Shown here piece after piece: positions 26,201 through 34,134 of a stretch of 44,865 nt of DNA (the first letter of the stretch is position 1; every line of letters begins with the position of its first letter). Under the pieces are notes generated by a model. It ran no database searches. It saw nothing but the letters and a program-made list of their open reading frames with translations, and was not told the origin of the DNA. Source of the stretch: DASQPR01 sp035713725 (GTDB lineage Bacteria > Actinomycetota > Actinomycetes > Mycobacteriales > Micromonosporaceae). Made by a program: the position numbers and the translations under genes. The stretch is from positions 1 to 44,865 of the forward strand of contig DASTMZ010000139.1 in the NCBI GenBank assembly GCA_035713725.1. Direction: 5' to 3'.

Positions 26201-26903
26201 CCCGCCGGACAAGCCGCTGACCGAGCAGGCACACGAGCGGCTCGCCACCATCGCACAGCACACCGAACTCGGCGCCGGCATGTACGTCGCGATGAAGGAC
26301 CTCGAGATCCGCGGCGCTGGCAACCTGCTTGGCGGCGAACAGTCCGGCCACATCGAGGGCGTCGGCTTCGACCTCTACGTCCGGATGGTGGGCGAGGCGG
26401 TCGCGGAGTTCAAGGGCGAACGCCCGGAGGAGATCGCCGACGTCAAGATCGACCTGCCGGTCGACGCGCACCTGCCCTACGACTACATCTCCGTTGAGCG
26501 GCTGCGCTTGGAGATGTACCGCAAGCTCGCCGAGATCCGCGACGAAGCGGCGCTCGACGAGGTGGTCGCGGAGATGACCGACCGCTACGGCGCACCGCCC
26601 GAACCCGTGGCGAACCTGGTCGCGGTGGCGCGGTTCCGGCTGCTCGCCAGGGCGTACGGCGTCACCGACGTGTCGTTGCAGGGCCGTCACGTGCGCTTCT
26701 CGCCGCTCGTACTGCCCGAGTCCAAGCAGTTGCGCCTGTCCCGCTTCTATCCGGGTGCCGTCTACAAGTCGGCATCCGATCAGGTGTCCTTGCCGCGGCC
26801 GACGACGAGTCGCGTCGGTGGCGAGGTGCTGCGCGACGCGGCGGTTCTGGAATGGGCTACGGAGTTGTTGACGACGGTCGTTGGTGACCCGGTTGCGGTC
26901 TAG
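23229..26903 (+). CDS. mfd: transcription-repair coupling factor
   Basis: ATP-driven translocase that removes RNA polymerase stalled at DNA lesions and recruits UvrA. It has 1224 residues, slightly long, as usual in actinobacteria. The N-terminal UvrB-like module includes YPSWETLPHERLSP. The RNA-polymerase-interacting domain begins at LRAGDFVVHEQHGIGRY (~550). Walker A is GDVGYGKTE (~704), the DEEQ box is VVDEEQRFG (~803), and QIRGRVGRG is motif VI. The C-terminal domain follows LEMYRKLAEI. Starts at ATG 23229. The next genes (foldase lipoprotein, mazG) are conserved actinobacterial neighbours. An in-frame 18-bp duplication lies near the N-terminus. Confidence 0.98.
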   Translation: MRLTGLLTAALDDVALSSVAELAHQGGPAGDQVDVTAPPAMRPFIVAAIARDAAIARDAAATGGRADTAGGGRPVLAVTATSREAEDLALALRDLIPADEVAVYPSWETLPHERLSPRSDTVGRRLGVLRRLAHPDPDDPARGPIRVVVAPVRSVLQPQLRGLGDLEPIELSTGTTADLDGVVRRLAELAYARVDLVTKRGEFAVRGGLLDVFAPTDEHPVRVEFWGDEVEEIRTFAVADQRTIEKVERLWAPACRELLLTPEVRQRAAELAAQHPELSEILDRLAEGIPVEGMESLAPALLNGSDSVELLVNCMPTRTHVLLCDPERIRTRAHDLVRTSAEFLAASWAAAAGGGQAPVDTGAVAFASLADVRATAADLGMPWWTTAPFGVAVDEPGPTALEEAPWLEGELDTLSDIAPDVGRVYALAAQPVPLYHGDGGRVVDDVKRWSGDGWRVVLVFEGHGPANRAVEVLRDAGIGAVLTDDVTSAPSIGVPLVTCGELLNGFVDEVARLAIVTGTDISGGRGATTRDMRKLPSRRRNQIDPLELRAGDFVVHEQHGIGRYVELVQRTVNGAEREYLVIEYAASKRGQPADRLFVPTDQLDQLSRYVGGETPTLHKLGGSDWAKSKQRARKAVREIAAQLIQLYAARQSSPGYAFGPDSPWQRELEDAFPYQETPDQLSAIEDVKADMRRAIPMDRLICGDVGYGKTEIAVRAAFKAVQDGRQVAILVPTTLLAQQHFNTFSERMAQFPVEIRQLSRFQTAKEAEITLDRAADGTADIIIGTHRLLQRATRFKQLGLIVVDEEQRFGVEHKEALKQLRTAVDVLTMSATPIPRTLEMAITGIREMSTIATPPEERHPVLTYVGRQDDKQVAAAIHRELLRDGQVFYLHNRVESIEKAARKLRELVPEARVGVAHGQMGEDALEKVMVSFWEKEYDVLVCTTIVESGIDIPNANTLIVERADLLGLAQLHQIRGRVGRGRERAYAYFLFPPDKPLTEQAHERLATIAQHTELGAGMYVAMKDLEIRGAGNLLGGEQSGHIEGVGFDLYVRMVGEAVAEFKGERPEEIADVKIDLPVDAHLPYDYISVERLRLEMYRKLAEIRDEAALDEVVAEMTDRYGAPPEPVANLVAVARFRLLARAYGVTDVSLQGRHVRFSPLVLPESKQLRLSRFYPGAVYKSASDQVSLPRPTTSRVGGEVLRDAAVLEWATELLTTVVGDPVAV
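23370..23405. repeat. 18-bp tandem duplication within mfd
   Basis: GCGATCGCCCGGGACGCC at 23370-23387 is repeated at 23388-23405 with only the last base changed, giving Ala-Ile-Ala-Arg-Asp-Ala twice. It lies in a variable part of the N-terminal domain and keeps the frame. Confidence 0.9.
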
Positions 26904-27047
26904 GGCCCGGGGCTGCCGTGCGCCCGCTTGACGGGGAGGGCATCTAGGTCTGCGCGGACGCACGGTAGCCCCGGGCCTGTCGCGCGGCGGGGTGGCGCCG
27001 TGCCGTGAGGGTTAAGGCTTTCGAGGTTCCCTGGTACGGGGGACGGT

Positions 27048-27079
27048 GACGTGGCGGCGGCGCGTAGCGACGCCACGTC
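27048..27079. promoter_or_regulatory. 9-bp-arm inverted repeat in mfd-foldase spacer
   Basis: GACGTGGCG (27048-27056) and CGCCACGTC (27071-27079) around a 14-base loop, in the 277-bp gap after mfd. No T-run follows. It may be an mfd terminator or a leader structure of the next operon. The spacer otherwise shows only G-rich sequence and no gene. Confidence 0.4.
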
Positions 27080-27180
27080 GGGGTTCGGACCCGGGTGGGG
27101 GTCGGGGGGTGCGGGCGTGAGACAGTGACGGGCGCAGTGTCAGCGGCCGGTGGGAGACCACCAGGTGGAGAGGAACGAAC

Positions 27181-28074
27181 GTGAGGGTGCCGATGGCGCA
27201 ACATGGGCGAGCCGGACGTCGACTCGCCGCCGTCGTCGTCATGGGTCTGCTCGCCGTTGGCGTGCTCGCCGGCTGCCGTTCGGAGCCCGGGACCGCCGCG
27301 TTCGTCGCCAACACCCGCATCACCGACGCGCAGGTCAACGCCGAGGTTCCGTCGCTTGTCACGGATCTGAAGCGATTCTCGTCGCAGCAAGCGGCCGCCA
27401 ACGGGCAAGCCGCGCCGCCGTTCGATCGCGCCACGGCGCTTTCCGCGTTCTGCGGCGGCGAGCTGGGCTGCCGGCAGAGCATCCTGCAGTACATGGTGTC
27501 CATCCAGGTGCTCAGGCGGTTCCTTAACGACCACAAATCGGACAAGCGGTTCAGTACGAACGGTGACCCGCTCGGCGAGGCACAGCAGAAACTCGACCAG
27601 TTGATCTCGTCGAACAAGGTGCCGGCGTCCGACTCGTATCTGCGCACTCGGTTCACGTACCAGGCTTATATCGAGCAGTTGACCGCAAACCTCCCGGCGG
27701 CCGTTGCCACCAACGCGGAACTGATGTCGATCTACCAACGCGTCAAGGACGAGGGCCTCACGACCGCCACGTTCGCTCAGGTGAAGCCGACGCTGCAGGG
27801 TCTGCAGGGGCTCGGCCAGTCGATCAGCGCAACGCGGCTGCTGGCGAACGTTGGCAAGACGTACGACGTCGATGTGAGCCCGCGCTACATCCCGACGCCG
27901 GTGGCCGGCGAGCCGAACTTCGGGTTCCAGATCCCCACCTTGCAGGTCAGCGACCAACAGGGTGGCGAGCACACGATCCTCGGCGTGACGACCAACACGA
28001 TCGACGCGATCGCCGCACCGCCGAGCGACGCGTCGGGCTCGAGTGACGCTCAGCCGGGCGCGGCCGCGCCGTAA
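27181..28074 (+). CDS. SurA/PrsA-like lipoprotein (foldase N-terminal-domain type)
   Basis: Exported lipoprotein, 297 residues. A basic n-region and hydrophobic helix end in the lipobox GVLAGC with Cys32. Next comes TAAFVANTRITDAQVNAEV, which resembles the N-terminal helix region of SurA/PrsA foldases. No peptidyl-prolyl isomerase (parvulin) domain is visible, so a chaperone-like role is inferred rather than catalysis. Two further cysteines, in FCGGELGC, may form a disulfide outside the cell. The GTG at 27181 has GGAGAGGAA upstream; ATG at 27193 is an alternative. It lies between mfd and mazG, the usual actinobacterial context, and is eight bases from mazG. Confidence 0.85.
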   Translation: MRVPMAQHGRAGRRLAAVVVMGLLAVGVLAGCRSEPGTAAFVANTRITDAQVNAEVPSLVTDLKRFSSQQAAANGQAAPPFDRATALSAFCGGELGCRQSILQYMVSIQVLRRFLNDHKSDKRFSTNGDPLGEAQQKLDQLISSNKVPASDSYLRTRFTYQAYIEQLTANLPAAVATNAELMSIYQRVKDEGLTTATFAQVKPTLQGLQGLGQSISATRLLANVGKTYDVDVSPRYIPTPVAGEPNFGFQIPTLQVSDQQGGEHTILGVTTNTIDAIAAPPSDASGSSDAQPGAAAP

Positions 28075-28082
28075 GGACACCA

Positions 28083-29114
28083 ATGCCCGGGCGGATCGTG
28101 TTCCTCGTGACGTCGCCACGGATGCCCGCCGGGCTGATGACGGCGGCGGCGTGGGATCTCGTACGCGCAAATCCAGTTCTCACCGCGTCGGACGGCGAGC
28201 AAGCGACGGCCGTGCGTCGCGCGGGCGGGACCGTGACGGTGACCGACCGCGGCGTGGATGACCTCCTCGATGCCGTGGCGCAGCACGAAACCGTCGTTTG
28301 GCTCGCTGGTCCGGCCGGCGACGCACCGATGGCCCGCACGCTCGGGCTGCGCCTTGCTCGGGATCCCTCAGCGGCGGAGATGACCGTGGCGTACGGATCC
28401 TGGGACCCGACCGGCGCGCGCCTCCTGGATGTCGTGGCCGTGATGGATCGCCTCGCCTCGCCGGGCGGTGATCCGTGGAAACGGCAGCAGACCCACCGGA
28501 GTCTCGCGACGTACATGATCGAGGAGGCGTACGAGGCAGTCGACGCGATCGAGGCGGACGACCTCGACGCGCTTCGTGACGAGTTGGGCGACGTGCTGCT
28601 GCAAGTCGTTCTGCACGCGCGTCTCGCCGAGGATCGGCCGGATGGTCGGGCCTGGACGATCGACGACGTGGCGGGCGGTCTGGTCGACAAGATGGTGCGC
28701 CGCAATCCGCACGTGTTCGGCGATGCCAACGTGGAGACCGTCGAAGCGATCACCGAGCAGTGGGAACAGATCAAACGGGCGGAGCGCGCCGGTCGCGGTG
28801 TGATGGACGGGATCGTCGTCGGACAGCCGGCGCTGTCGCTAGCCGCGAAGATCCAGAAGCGGGCGGCGCGTGCCGGTCTCAGGCTTGACGACGACGCCGA
28901 CCGCAGCGGGGCGGATCTGGGTGAGCGCTTGTGGGCACTGGTCGCGGAGGCCACCGCGGCCGGTCTCGACGCGGAGGCCGAGTTGCGCCGCGTCGCGCTC
29001 GCGCGCCTGCGTAGCGCGGCCGGCGCGGAAATGGACGGCGCGGCGTCGGACGGCGCGGCGTCGGACGATGCGGCGCCCGCTCGCGAGGCGTCGGACCGAG
29101 CGTCCGAGCGGTAG
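28083..29114 (+). CDS. mazG: MazG family nucleoside triphosphate pyrophosphohydrolase
   Basis: Hydrolyses (d)NTPs, including damaged ones, to monophosphate and pyrophosphate. It has 343 residues. Residues 1-~115 are an N-terminal region seen in actinobacterial MazG. The MazG core follows, with the metal-binding EExxE...ExxD pattern: Glu147, Glu148, Glu151, then Glu167 and Asp170 in LRDELGDVLLQ. DKMVRRNPHVFG and WEQIKRAER are also conserved. The C-terminal ~40 residues are an acidic Ala/Ser/Asp-rich tail made from a 15-bp DNA repeat. The ATG at 28083 is eight bases after the lipoprotein stop, with AAGGA between. Confidence 0.92.
   Translation: MPGRIVFLVTSPRMPAGLMTAAAWDLVRANPVLTASDGEQATAVRRAGGTVTVTDRGVDDLLDAVAQHETVVWLAGPAGDAPMARTLGLRLARDPSAAEMTVAYGSWDPTGARLLDVVAVMDRLASPGGDPWKRQQTHRSLATYMIEEAYEAVDAIEADDLDALRDELGDVLLQVVLHARLAEDRPDGRAWTIDDVAGGLVDKMVRRNPHVFGDANVETVEAITEQWEQIKRAERAGRGVMDGIVVGQPALSLAAKIQKRAARAGLRLDDDADRSGADLGERLWALVAEATAAGLDAEAELRRVALARLRSAAGAEMDGAASDGAASDDAAPAREASDRASER
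29034..29078. repeat. 15-bp tandem repeat in the mazG tail
   Basis: Two identical units GACGGCGCGGCGTCG at 29034-29048 and 29049-29063, then a diverged third to 29078. They encode repeated Asp-Gly-Ala-Ala-Ser in the disordered C-terminus. Confidence 0.85.
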
Positions 29115-29231
29115 GCGCGCTTGACTATCGCGCACGCCGCGACCGACATCGACTGTGGACGGTGCACGCCACGCTCACGGACACCGGGGCGGTTTCGCCG
29201 CCGCAGGCTGCTGCTTCGGTAGGTTGACGGT

Positions 29232-30863
29232 ATGCCCCCGCAGTTCGCGCCGCTCGCCGATCGCGTCGTCGATGCGCTGTTCGCGGCGAGCCCAAGTGCC
29301 GCGATGGTTGCGGGCGATCACCGCTTCGACGATCGTTTGGACGACTTCTCCGCGGACGCCGTGGCGGCGCGCGTCACCATGCTCCGCGAGGCCTCGGATG
29401 CACTCGCCGCGGCCGATGTCGACGAGCTCGACGTCGCCGAGCAGGTCGACCATGCGATCCTCCAGGCGCGCGTGGACCGGGACCTGTTCGAGCTCACCGA
29501 GGTGCGCGAATATGCGTGGAATCCGTTGGTACACAACCCAGGTGCGCTGCTCGAAGCGTTGATCGAACGACCGAGCGCGCCGGCCGAGGTCCGGCTCGCG
29601 AGCCTTGCCGCGCGGTTGAGTGCGATCCCGGACGCGCTCGACACCGCGCGTACCGTGCTGCACAACATGCCGCAGGTGCACGTCGAAACGGGCGCCGAGC
29701 AATTCGCCGGTACGGCTGCGCTGGTGCGCGACGGCGTAGCGCGGCTCGCGGCCGACGTACCGGGAGCGGCGCCCGACCTCGCCGACTTGACCGCCCACGC
29801 GGTCGTGGCGCTCGAGGAGTTCAGTGGTTGGCTGCGCGCCGAGGCGGCACGAGACGTCGACCGACCGAGTCCGCGGCTCGGCCGGCGCGTCTGGGAGGCT
29901 CGGTTGTGGCACACGCTCGACACCGAGCTGTCCGCCGCACAGGTGCTCGCGGCGGCGCAACAGCGGCTCGCCGAATTGGGTACGCAGTTGCGCGAGACGG
30001 CGGTGGCGATGGTCGGCGGACCGTACGACGACGACACCGTACGCCGTGCCTTCGCCGAGTGCGCCGAGCGCCGGCCGGACAACGAGACGATCGTCCGGCG
30101 GGCCGCCGACGCACTTGCCGACACCACCGAATTCGTACGGCAATTCGAGCTCGTGTCGCTCGTCGACGATCCGTGCATCGTCAAGGAGATGCCGGAGTAC
30201 GCACGCGGCGTGTCGGTGGCATATTGCGACCCACCCGGTCCGCTGGAGACCGCGAACGTTCCGACGTTCTACTGCATCTCGCCGACTCCGAGCATGTGGT
30301 CGCCGGACCGCGTCGAGTCGTTCTATCGCGAGTACAACGACGATATGGTCCGCGACTTGACGATGCACGAGGCGACGCCCGGTCACTTCTTGCAACTCGC
30401 GCATGCGCGCCGCTATCGCGGCACGTCGAAGGTACGCGCGCTCGGCTTTTCTGGACCGTTCGTGGAGGGCTGGGCGTGTTACGCGGAGGAGGTCATGGCC
30501 GAAGCCGGCTATGGCGGACTGCCGCTCAAGCTTCAGCAACTCAAGACCGCGTTGCGCGCGACGTTGAACGCCGTCCTCGATCAGATGGTGCACTGTTCCG
30601 ACATGTCGCAGGACGAGGCGATGGCGAGCATGATGTTGCGCGGGTTCCAGGAAGAGGGCGAGGCGGCCGGCAAGTGGCGCCGCGCCACGTTGACGTCGAC
30701 GCAACTGTCGACCTACTTCGTGGGCTATTCGGAAATGAGCGCGATCGGTCGGGCCCGACCGGATGGTGTCGGGCTGCTCGACTGGCACGACCGGATGCTT
30801 GCGCACGGATCACCGCCGCCGCGCCACCTCCGTACCCTGCTTGGTCTGGCTCCCGCCGCGTAG
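29232..30863 (+). CDS. DUF885 family putative metallopeptidase
   Basis: 543 residues. Probable zinc-dependent carboxypeptidase-like protein. The family motif HEATPGH (379-385) is followed about 30 residues later by VEGWACYAEE, which supplies the expected acidic zinc ligand. The rest is helical, as in M32/M3-like relatives. No signal peptide or membrane helix is seen, so it is probably cytosolic. The substrate is unknown. The ATG at 29232 follows a 117-bp gap after mazG. The stop codon lies in the first unit of a 20-bp tandem repeat. It is convergent with the Tat-type lipoprotein gene. Confidence 0.88.
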   Translation: MPPQFAPLADRVVDALFAASPSAAMVAGDHRFDDRLDDFSADAVAARVTMLREASDALAAADVDELDVAEQVDHAILQARVDRDLFELTEVREYAWNPLVHNPGALLEALIERPSAPAEVRLASLAARLSAIPDALDTARTVLHNMPQVHVETGAEQFAGTAALVRDGVARLAADVPGAAPDLADLTAHAVVALEEFSGWLRAEAARDVDRPSPRLGRRVWEARLWHTLDTELSAAQVLAAAQQRLAELGTQLRETAVAMVGGPYDDDTVRRAFAECAERRPDNETIVRRAADALADTTEFVRQFELVSLVDDPCIVKEMPEYARGVSVAYCDPPGPLETANVPTFYCISPTPSMWSPDRVESFYREYNDDMVRDLTMHEATPGHFLQLAHARRYRGTSKVRALGFSGPFVEGWACYAEEVMAEAGYGGLPLKLQQLKTALRATLNAVLDQMVHCSDMSQDEAMASMMLRGFQEEGEAAGKWRRATLTSTQLSTYFVGYSEMSAIGRARPDGVGLLDWHDRMLAHGSPPPRHLRTLLGLAPAA

Positions 30864-30932
30864 CGCAACGCTCCGCCGCCTAGCGCGATGCGCCGCCGCC
30901 TAGCGCGATGCGCCGCCGGGTCGCGGAACACG
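30853..30932. repeat. 20-bp tandem repeat at the 3' end of the DUF885 gene
   Basis: Units start at 30853, 30873, 30893 and 30913. The two central units are identical (CCGCCGCCTAGCGCGATGCG), the first contains the gene's TAG stop, and the last is diverged. A 12-bp perfect palindrome, CGCAGCGCTGCG (30937-30948), follows directly. The array fills the gap to the convergent lipoprotein gene and may act in termination. Confidence 0.9.
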
Positions 30933-30953
30933 GCGACGCAGCGCTGCGACGCA

Positions 30954-31754
30954 TCAGGGCGCGCTCGGTGACGCGCTTGCCGCCGGGGTCACCCTCGCGC
31001 CGGTCGGCAGCTTGAGAGCGTCCGCCGAAACGGTCTTCGAGAAGCTGACCATGGTGACGTCCACCTCGGCACCGTCCCACGTGCCCTGGAACGATCCGAG
31101 CAGGCCGTCCGGCGTGACACACGTGTCGTACTGGCCGCCGGACTCGGACTCACTGGTGATCGTGATGCACGCGGCCGACGTACCGGCGATCGTGCTGTCA
31201 TGCTCCGACACGATCGCGTCACGGTCCAACGCCGCCGTCGACAACATCGTGATCACCGACTCCGGCCGAATCAGGCCGCCGCGTGCGATGTCCGGCGCGG
31301 CGGCGTCGACCGAGCTGTAGACCGTGCACGGCGGTGCGGGCTGCGATGCGCTCAGCGGGCACACGGTCGCGCCGTCATTTGTCACGAGCGTCATCCCGGT
31401 CGGGTACGTGTAGGACGCCTGCCCGGTCGAGGGCTGCTGCGCGATCGTGCCAGTCCCGCCGCCGTTCAACGAATACACCGCGGTATATGCGAGCGAACTC
31501 GCCGCGCTGAGTTGGGCGGCCATCCCGTCGACGAACTCCTGGTTGCCGCTCGTCTCACCGCCCGAGGCGACAGTCCCGCAGCCGGCTGTCACGGTGCCGA
31601 GCGCCAAGACGCCCGCCGCGGCTGCGATCTTGACGAACTGTCGACGACCGGTTGCGGTCGGAATTGACCGCGCAACCCTTGGCGCCCAACCGAATCCGCC
31701 GAGAAGGACGCCCAGCCAACGGTGCGACCGAGACGGTGGGGGGACGGCGGTCAC
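30954..31754 (-). CDS. predicted Tat-exported lipoprotein
   Basis: Secreted lipoprotein of unknown function, about 266 residues. A twin-arginine signal is visible: GRRQFVK (RR at 37-38), then a moderately hydrophobic stretch and the lipobox TVTAGC with Cys59, so Tat export followed by lipidation is predicted. The mature part resembles small mycobacterial-type lipoproteins (LppX/LprG size class) only in length and composition; paired cysteines occur in CPLSASQPAPPC and further on. The GTG at 31754 is a compromise, since no start lies nearer the signal and the frame extends to a TTG at 31826. The Ser/Pro-rich tail ends ASPSAP. Confidence 0.75.
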   Translation of the reverse strand: MTAVPPPSRSHRWLGVLLGGFGWAPRVARSIPTATGRRQFVKIAAAAGVLALGTVTAGCGTVASGGETSGNQEFVDGMAAQLSAASSLAYTAVYSLNGGGTGTIAQQPSTGQASYTYPTGMTLVTNDGATVCPLSASQPAPPCTVYSSVDAAAPDIARGGLIRPESVITMLSTAALDRDAIVSEHDSTIAGTSAACITITSESESGGQYDTCVTPDGLLGSFQGTWDGAEVDVTMVSFSKTVSADALKLPTGARVTPAASASPSAP

Positions 31755-31910
31755 TGCCCTAATCTGGCGGCCACATCCGGTAGCTCGCAACCCGGTTGTC
31801 GATTTTGTGATGCAATGCGAAGGCAATTCTGAACGGCCGTGTGACAGATGCCGAGCCGGTCGCGGCTGGGCCTCGGCGGCCCGATACGCTCACCCACGGC
31901 ATCGGTTGCA

Positions 31911-31942
31911 GCGTGGCGACCATCGCCGCACGCCCGCCACGC
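31911..31942. promoter_or_regulatory. 8-bp-arm inverted repeat upstream of eno
   Basis: GCGTGGCG (31911-31918) and CGCCACGC (31935-31942) around 16 bases, about 160 bases before the eno start. The core CGTGGCG/CGCCACG is the same as in the repeat at 27048-27079. Confidence 0.35.
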
Positions 31943-32015
31943 GGCGCTCCGGCTCAGGCCATGCGCCACATCGACATATCGACGACCGAGGGCGGCGACG
32001 ACCGAGCCGGTGCGC

Positions 32016-32067
32016 ACCGAGCACGGCAAATACGCCGAGCACGGCAACGCGCCGAACGAGGCAACGC
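32016..32067. repeat. three ~17-bp tandem units just upstream of eno
   Basis: ACCGAGCACGGCAAATAC (32016-32033), GCCGAGCACGGCAACGC (32034-32050) and GCCGAACGAGGCAACGC (32051-32067). They end about 35 bases before the TTG start of eno, so they would lie in its leader or promoter region. Confidence 0.75.
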
Positions 32068-32102
32068 GCCGCCCACGCCGGGACTGACGTGAGGAGCCCA
32101 CA

Positions 32103-33386
32103 TTGGCCACCATCGAAGCAATCGTCGCTCGGGAGATCCTGGACTCGCGTGGCAACCCGACCGTAGAGGTGGAGGTAGGCCTCGACGACGGTACGACATC
32201 GCGGGCCGCGGTCCCGTCCGGCGCATCCACCGGCGCATTCGAGGCGAGCGAACTGCGCGACGGCGATGCGTCCCGGTACGGCGGCAAGGGCGTCGAACAG
32301 GCGGTCGTGAACGTCGAAGACCGCATCTTGCCGGAGATCATCGGGTACGAGGCGAGCGACCAGCGCACCATCGACCAGAAGATGATCGACATCGACGGTA
32401 CGCCGGACAAGTCCAGCCTCGGCGCGAACGCGATCCTCGGTGTCTCGCTCGCGGTGGCGAAGGCGGCGGCGAGTTCGGCCGAGCTCAGCCTGTTCCGCTA
32501 CCTCGGCGGGCCGAACGCGCATCTGCTGCCGGTGCCGATGCTGAACATCCTCAACGGTGGCGCGCACGCCGACTCGAACGTCGACATCCAGGAGTTCATG
32601 ATTGCGCCGATCGGCGCCCCGACGTTCCGTGAGGCGCTGCGCTGGGGCGCGGAGACCTACCACGCGCTGAAAGCCGTACTCAAGCGCAAGGGTCTCGCGA
32701 CCGGTCTTGGCGACGAAGGCGGCTTCGCGCCGAGCCTGCCGGCCAATGCCGCCGCGCTGGACGCGATCGGCGAGGCGATCGGGAACGCCGGATTCTCGTT
32801 CGGCACGGACATCGTCGTGGCGCTCGACGTCGCCGCGACGGAGTTCCACCGCGATGGGGCGTACGCGTTCGAGGGCGCCGCGCGATCGAGCGACGACATG
32901 GTCAAGTACTACGCCGGACTGCTCGACTCCTACCCGATCGTGTCCATCGAGGACCCGTTGTCCGAGGACGACTGGGCCGGTTGGACCGCGATGACGGCCG
33001 AACTCGGCGATCGCATCCAGATCGTGGGCGACGACTTGTTCGTTACGAACCCGACGCGCATCGCGCGCGGCATCGCGGAGAAGGCCGCGAACGCGGTCCT
33101 CATCAAGGTGAACCAGATCGGATCGCTCACCGAGACGTTCGACGCGATGGATCTCGCGCACCGCGCTGGCTTCCGGACGATGATGAGCCACCGCTCCGGC
33201 GAGACCGAGGACACCACGATCGCGGATCTCGCGGTCGCCGCCGGCACCGGACAGCTCAAAACCGGTGCGCCGGCCCGATCCGAGCGCGTCGCGAAATACA
33301 ACCAGTTGTTGCGCATCGAAGAGGAGTTGGGCGACGCGGCGCGGTTCGCCGGTGCGGCCGCGTTCCCGCGGTACCGTTCCGCGTAA
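32103..33386 (+). CDS. eno: enolase
   Basis: Converts 2-phosphoglycerate to phosphoenolpyruvate in glycolysis. It has 427 residues, full length. Substrate loop SGASTGAFEA, NGGAHADSNVDIQEFM with the catalytic His, the catalytic Glu in GDEGGFAP, metal ligands in VALDVAATEF, SIEDPL and VGDDLFVTN, the catalytic Lys in LIKVNQIGS, and MMSHRSGETEDT are all present. The TTG start at 32103 is supported by GAGGAG eight bases upstream and by the family N-terminus ATIEAIVAREILDSRGNP. The downstream ftsB/divIC-like gene follows after 112 bases, as is usual in actinobacteria. Confidence 0.98.
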   Translation: MATIEAIVAREILDSRGNPTVEVEVGLDDGTTSRAAVPSGASTGAFEASELRDGDASRYGGKGVEQAVVNVEDRILPEIIGYEASDQRTIDQKMIDIDGTPDKSSLGANAILGVSLAVAKAAASSAELSLFRYLGGPNAHLLPVPMLNILNGGAHADSNVDIQEFMIAPIGAPTFREALRWGAETYHALKAVLKRKGLATGLGDEGGFAPSLPANAAALDAIGEAIGNAGFSFGTDIVVALDVAATEFHRDGAYAFEGAARSSDDMVKYYAGLLDSYPIVSIEDPLSEDDWAGWTAMTAELGDRIQIVGDDLFVTNPTRIARGIAEKAANAVLIKVNQIGSLTETFDAMDLAHRAGFRTMMSHRSGETEDTTIADLAVAAGTGQLKTGAPARSERVAKYNQLLRIEEELGDAARFAGAAAFPRYRSA

Positions 33387-33498
33387 GGGACGCAATGCTT
33401 GCACGATTGGCGGACGGCTGCGCTCATTTGCCGTGGCCGGCCAATCCGTGCGCTTGCGCGTGGCGGCGCGCGAGCCGAAACCATTTGGGGGTACGTCG

Positions 33499-34134
33499 AT
33501 GGCCGAGCGCCGGACACCGAGCGGTCAGCGTCCGGGCGCGCGTGCGGCGTCGAGCAGTCCGCGATCGCGGGGCGGACGTGGCCCAAGCCGCGGAACTCGC
33601 AGTCGCGCGACCGCCGCGAGTCGAGTCGACACGGTTGCCACGCAACCGACAGTCGTGCTGCGCACCGGCCGTGACACGAACCGCTCGACGTCGCGACCGG
33701 CGACCGCGCGGCGCGCCGCGGCCGCGGACACGGCCACGCGTACGAATGCCGAACAGCCCCGCCGGGCTACCGGCCGGGCGACCGCGCTGGGCTTGGTGCT
33801 GCTTGCGCTGATGTTGGCGTACGCCTATCCGGTCCGGCTATATCTCGATCAGCGCGCCCAGATCGAGCAACTGATGCTGTCGCAGGCGAAGCAGCGCGCG
33901 ACGATCGGCCAATTGGCGTCCGAGTCGGCGAAGTGGAACGACCCGGCCTACGTCGCGGCCCAAGCGCGGGCGCGGTTCCAGATGGTCCAGCCGGGCACGA
34001 AGGCGTATGTCGTGTTGCCCGCGCCGCAGCCCGCGTCGACGAGCGGGTCGTCCGCCGCCGCGAAGAAATCGACCACCTGGTACGGCGCACTCTGGTCGAC
34101 GCTGCGCAGCGCGGATCATCCGGACGGACCGTGA
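33499..34134 (+). CDS. FtsB/DivIC family septum formation initiator
   Basis: Bitopic divisome protein of 211 residues. In the family, these proteins form the FtsQ-FtsL-FtsB/DivIC subcomplex that licenses septal wall synthesis. The first ~93 residues are a long Arg/Ser/Thr/Ala-rich cytoplasmic tail, followed by one transmembrane helix (~95-112, GLVLLALMLAYAYPV), a short coiled coil (~117-143) and the family segment WNDPAYVAAQARARF (146-160). The C-terminus is Ser/Lys-rich. ATG at 33499 with TTTGGGGG upstream. Its stop overlaps the GTG of the DUF501 gene (GTGA), and the context between eno and DUF501 supports the call. Confidence 0.9.
   Translation: MAERRTPSGQRPGARAASSSPRSRGGRGPSRGTRSRATAASRVDTVATQPTVVLRTGRDTNRSTSRPATARRAAAADTATRTNAEQPRRATGRATALGLVLLALMLAYAYPVRLYLDQRAQIEQLMLSQAKQRATIGQLASESAKWNDPAYVAAQARARFQMVQPGTKAYVVLPAPQPASTSGSSAAAKKSTTWYGALWSTLRSADHPDGP

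Larger units (their letters stand above)
31755..32102. other. 348-bp divergent spacer before eno
   Basis: No gene supported. It contains a small GGGCC/GGCCC hairpin (31868-31882), the 8-bp-arm inverted repeat at 31911-31942, three ~17-bp tandem units at 32016-32067, and the eno ribosome site GAGGAG. A TACGCT hexamer at 31885-31890 could be a -10 box, but no -35 partner is convincing. Confidence 0.6.

Noticed and set aside
25014..26963. 649-codon open frame antisense to mfd
   Set aside because: Composition is His/Arg/Asp/Val-rich with no family features, and it is the exact mirror of a conserved coding region.
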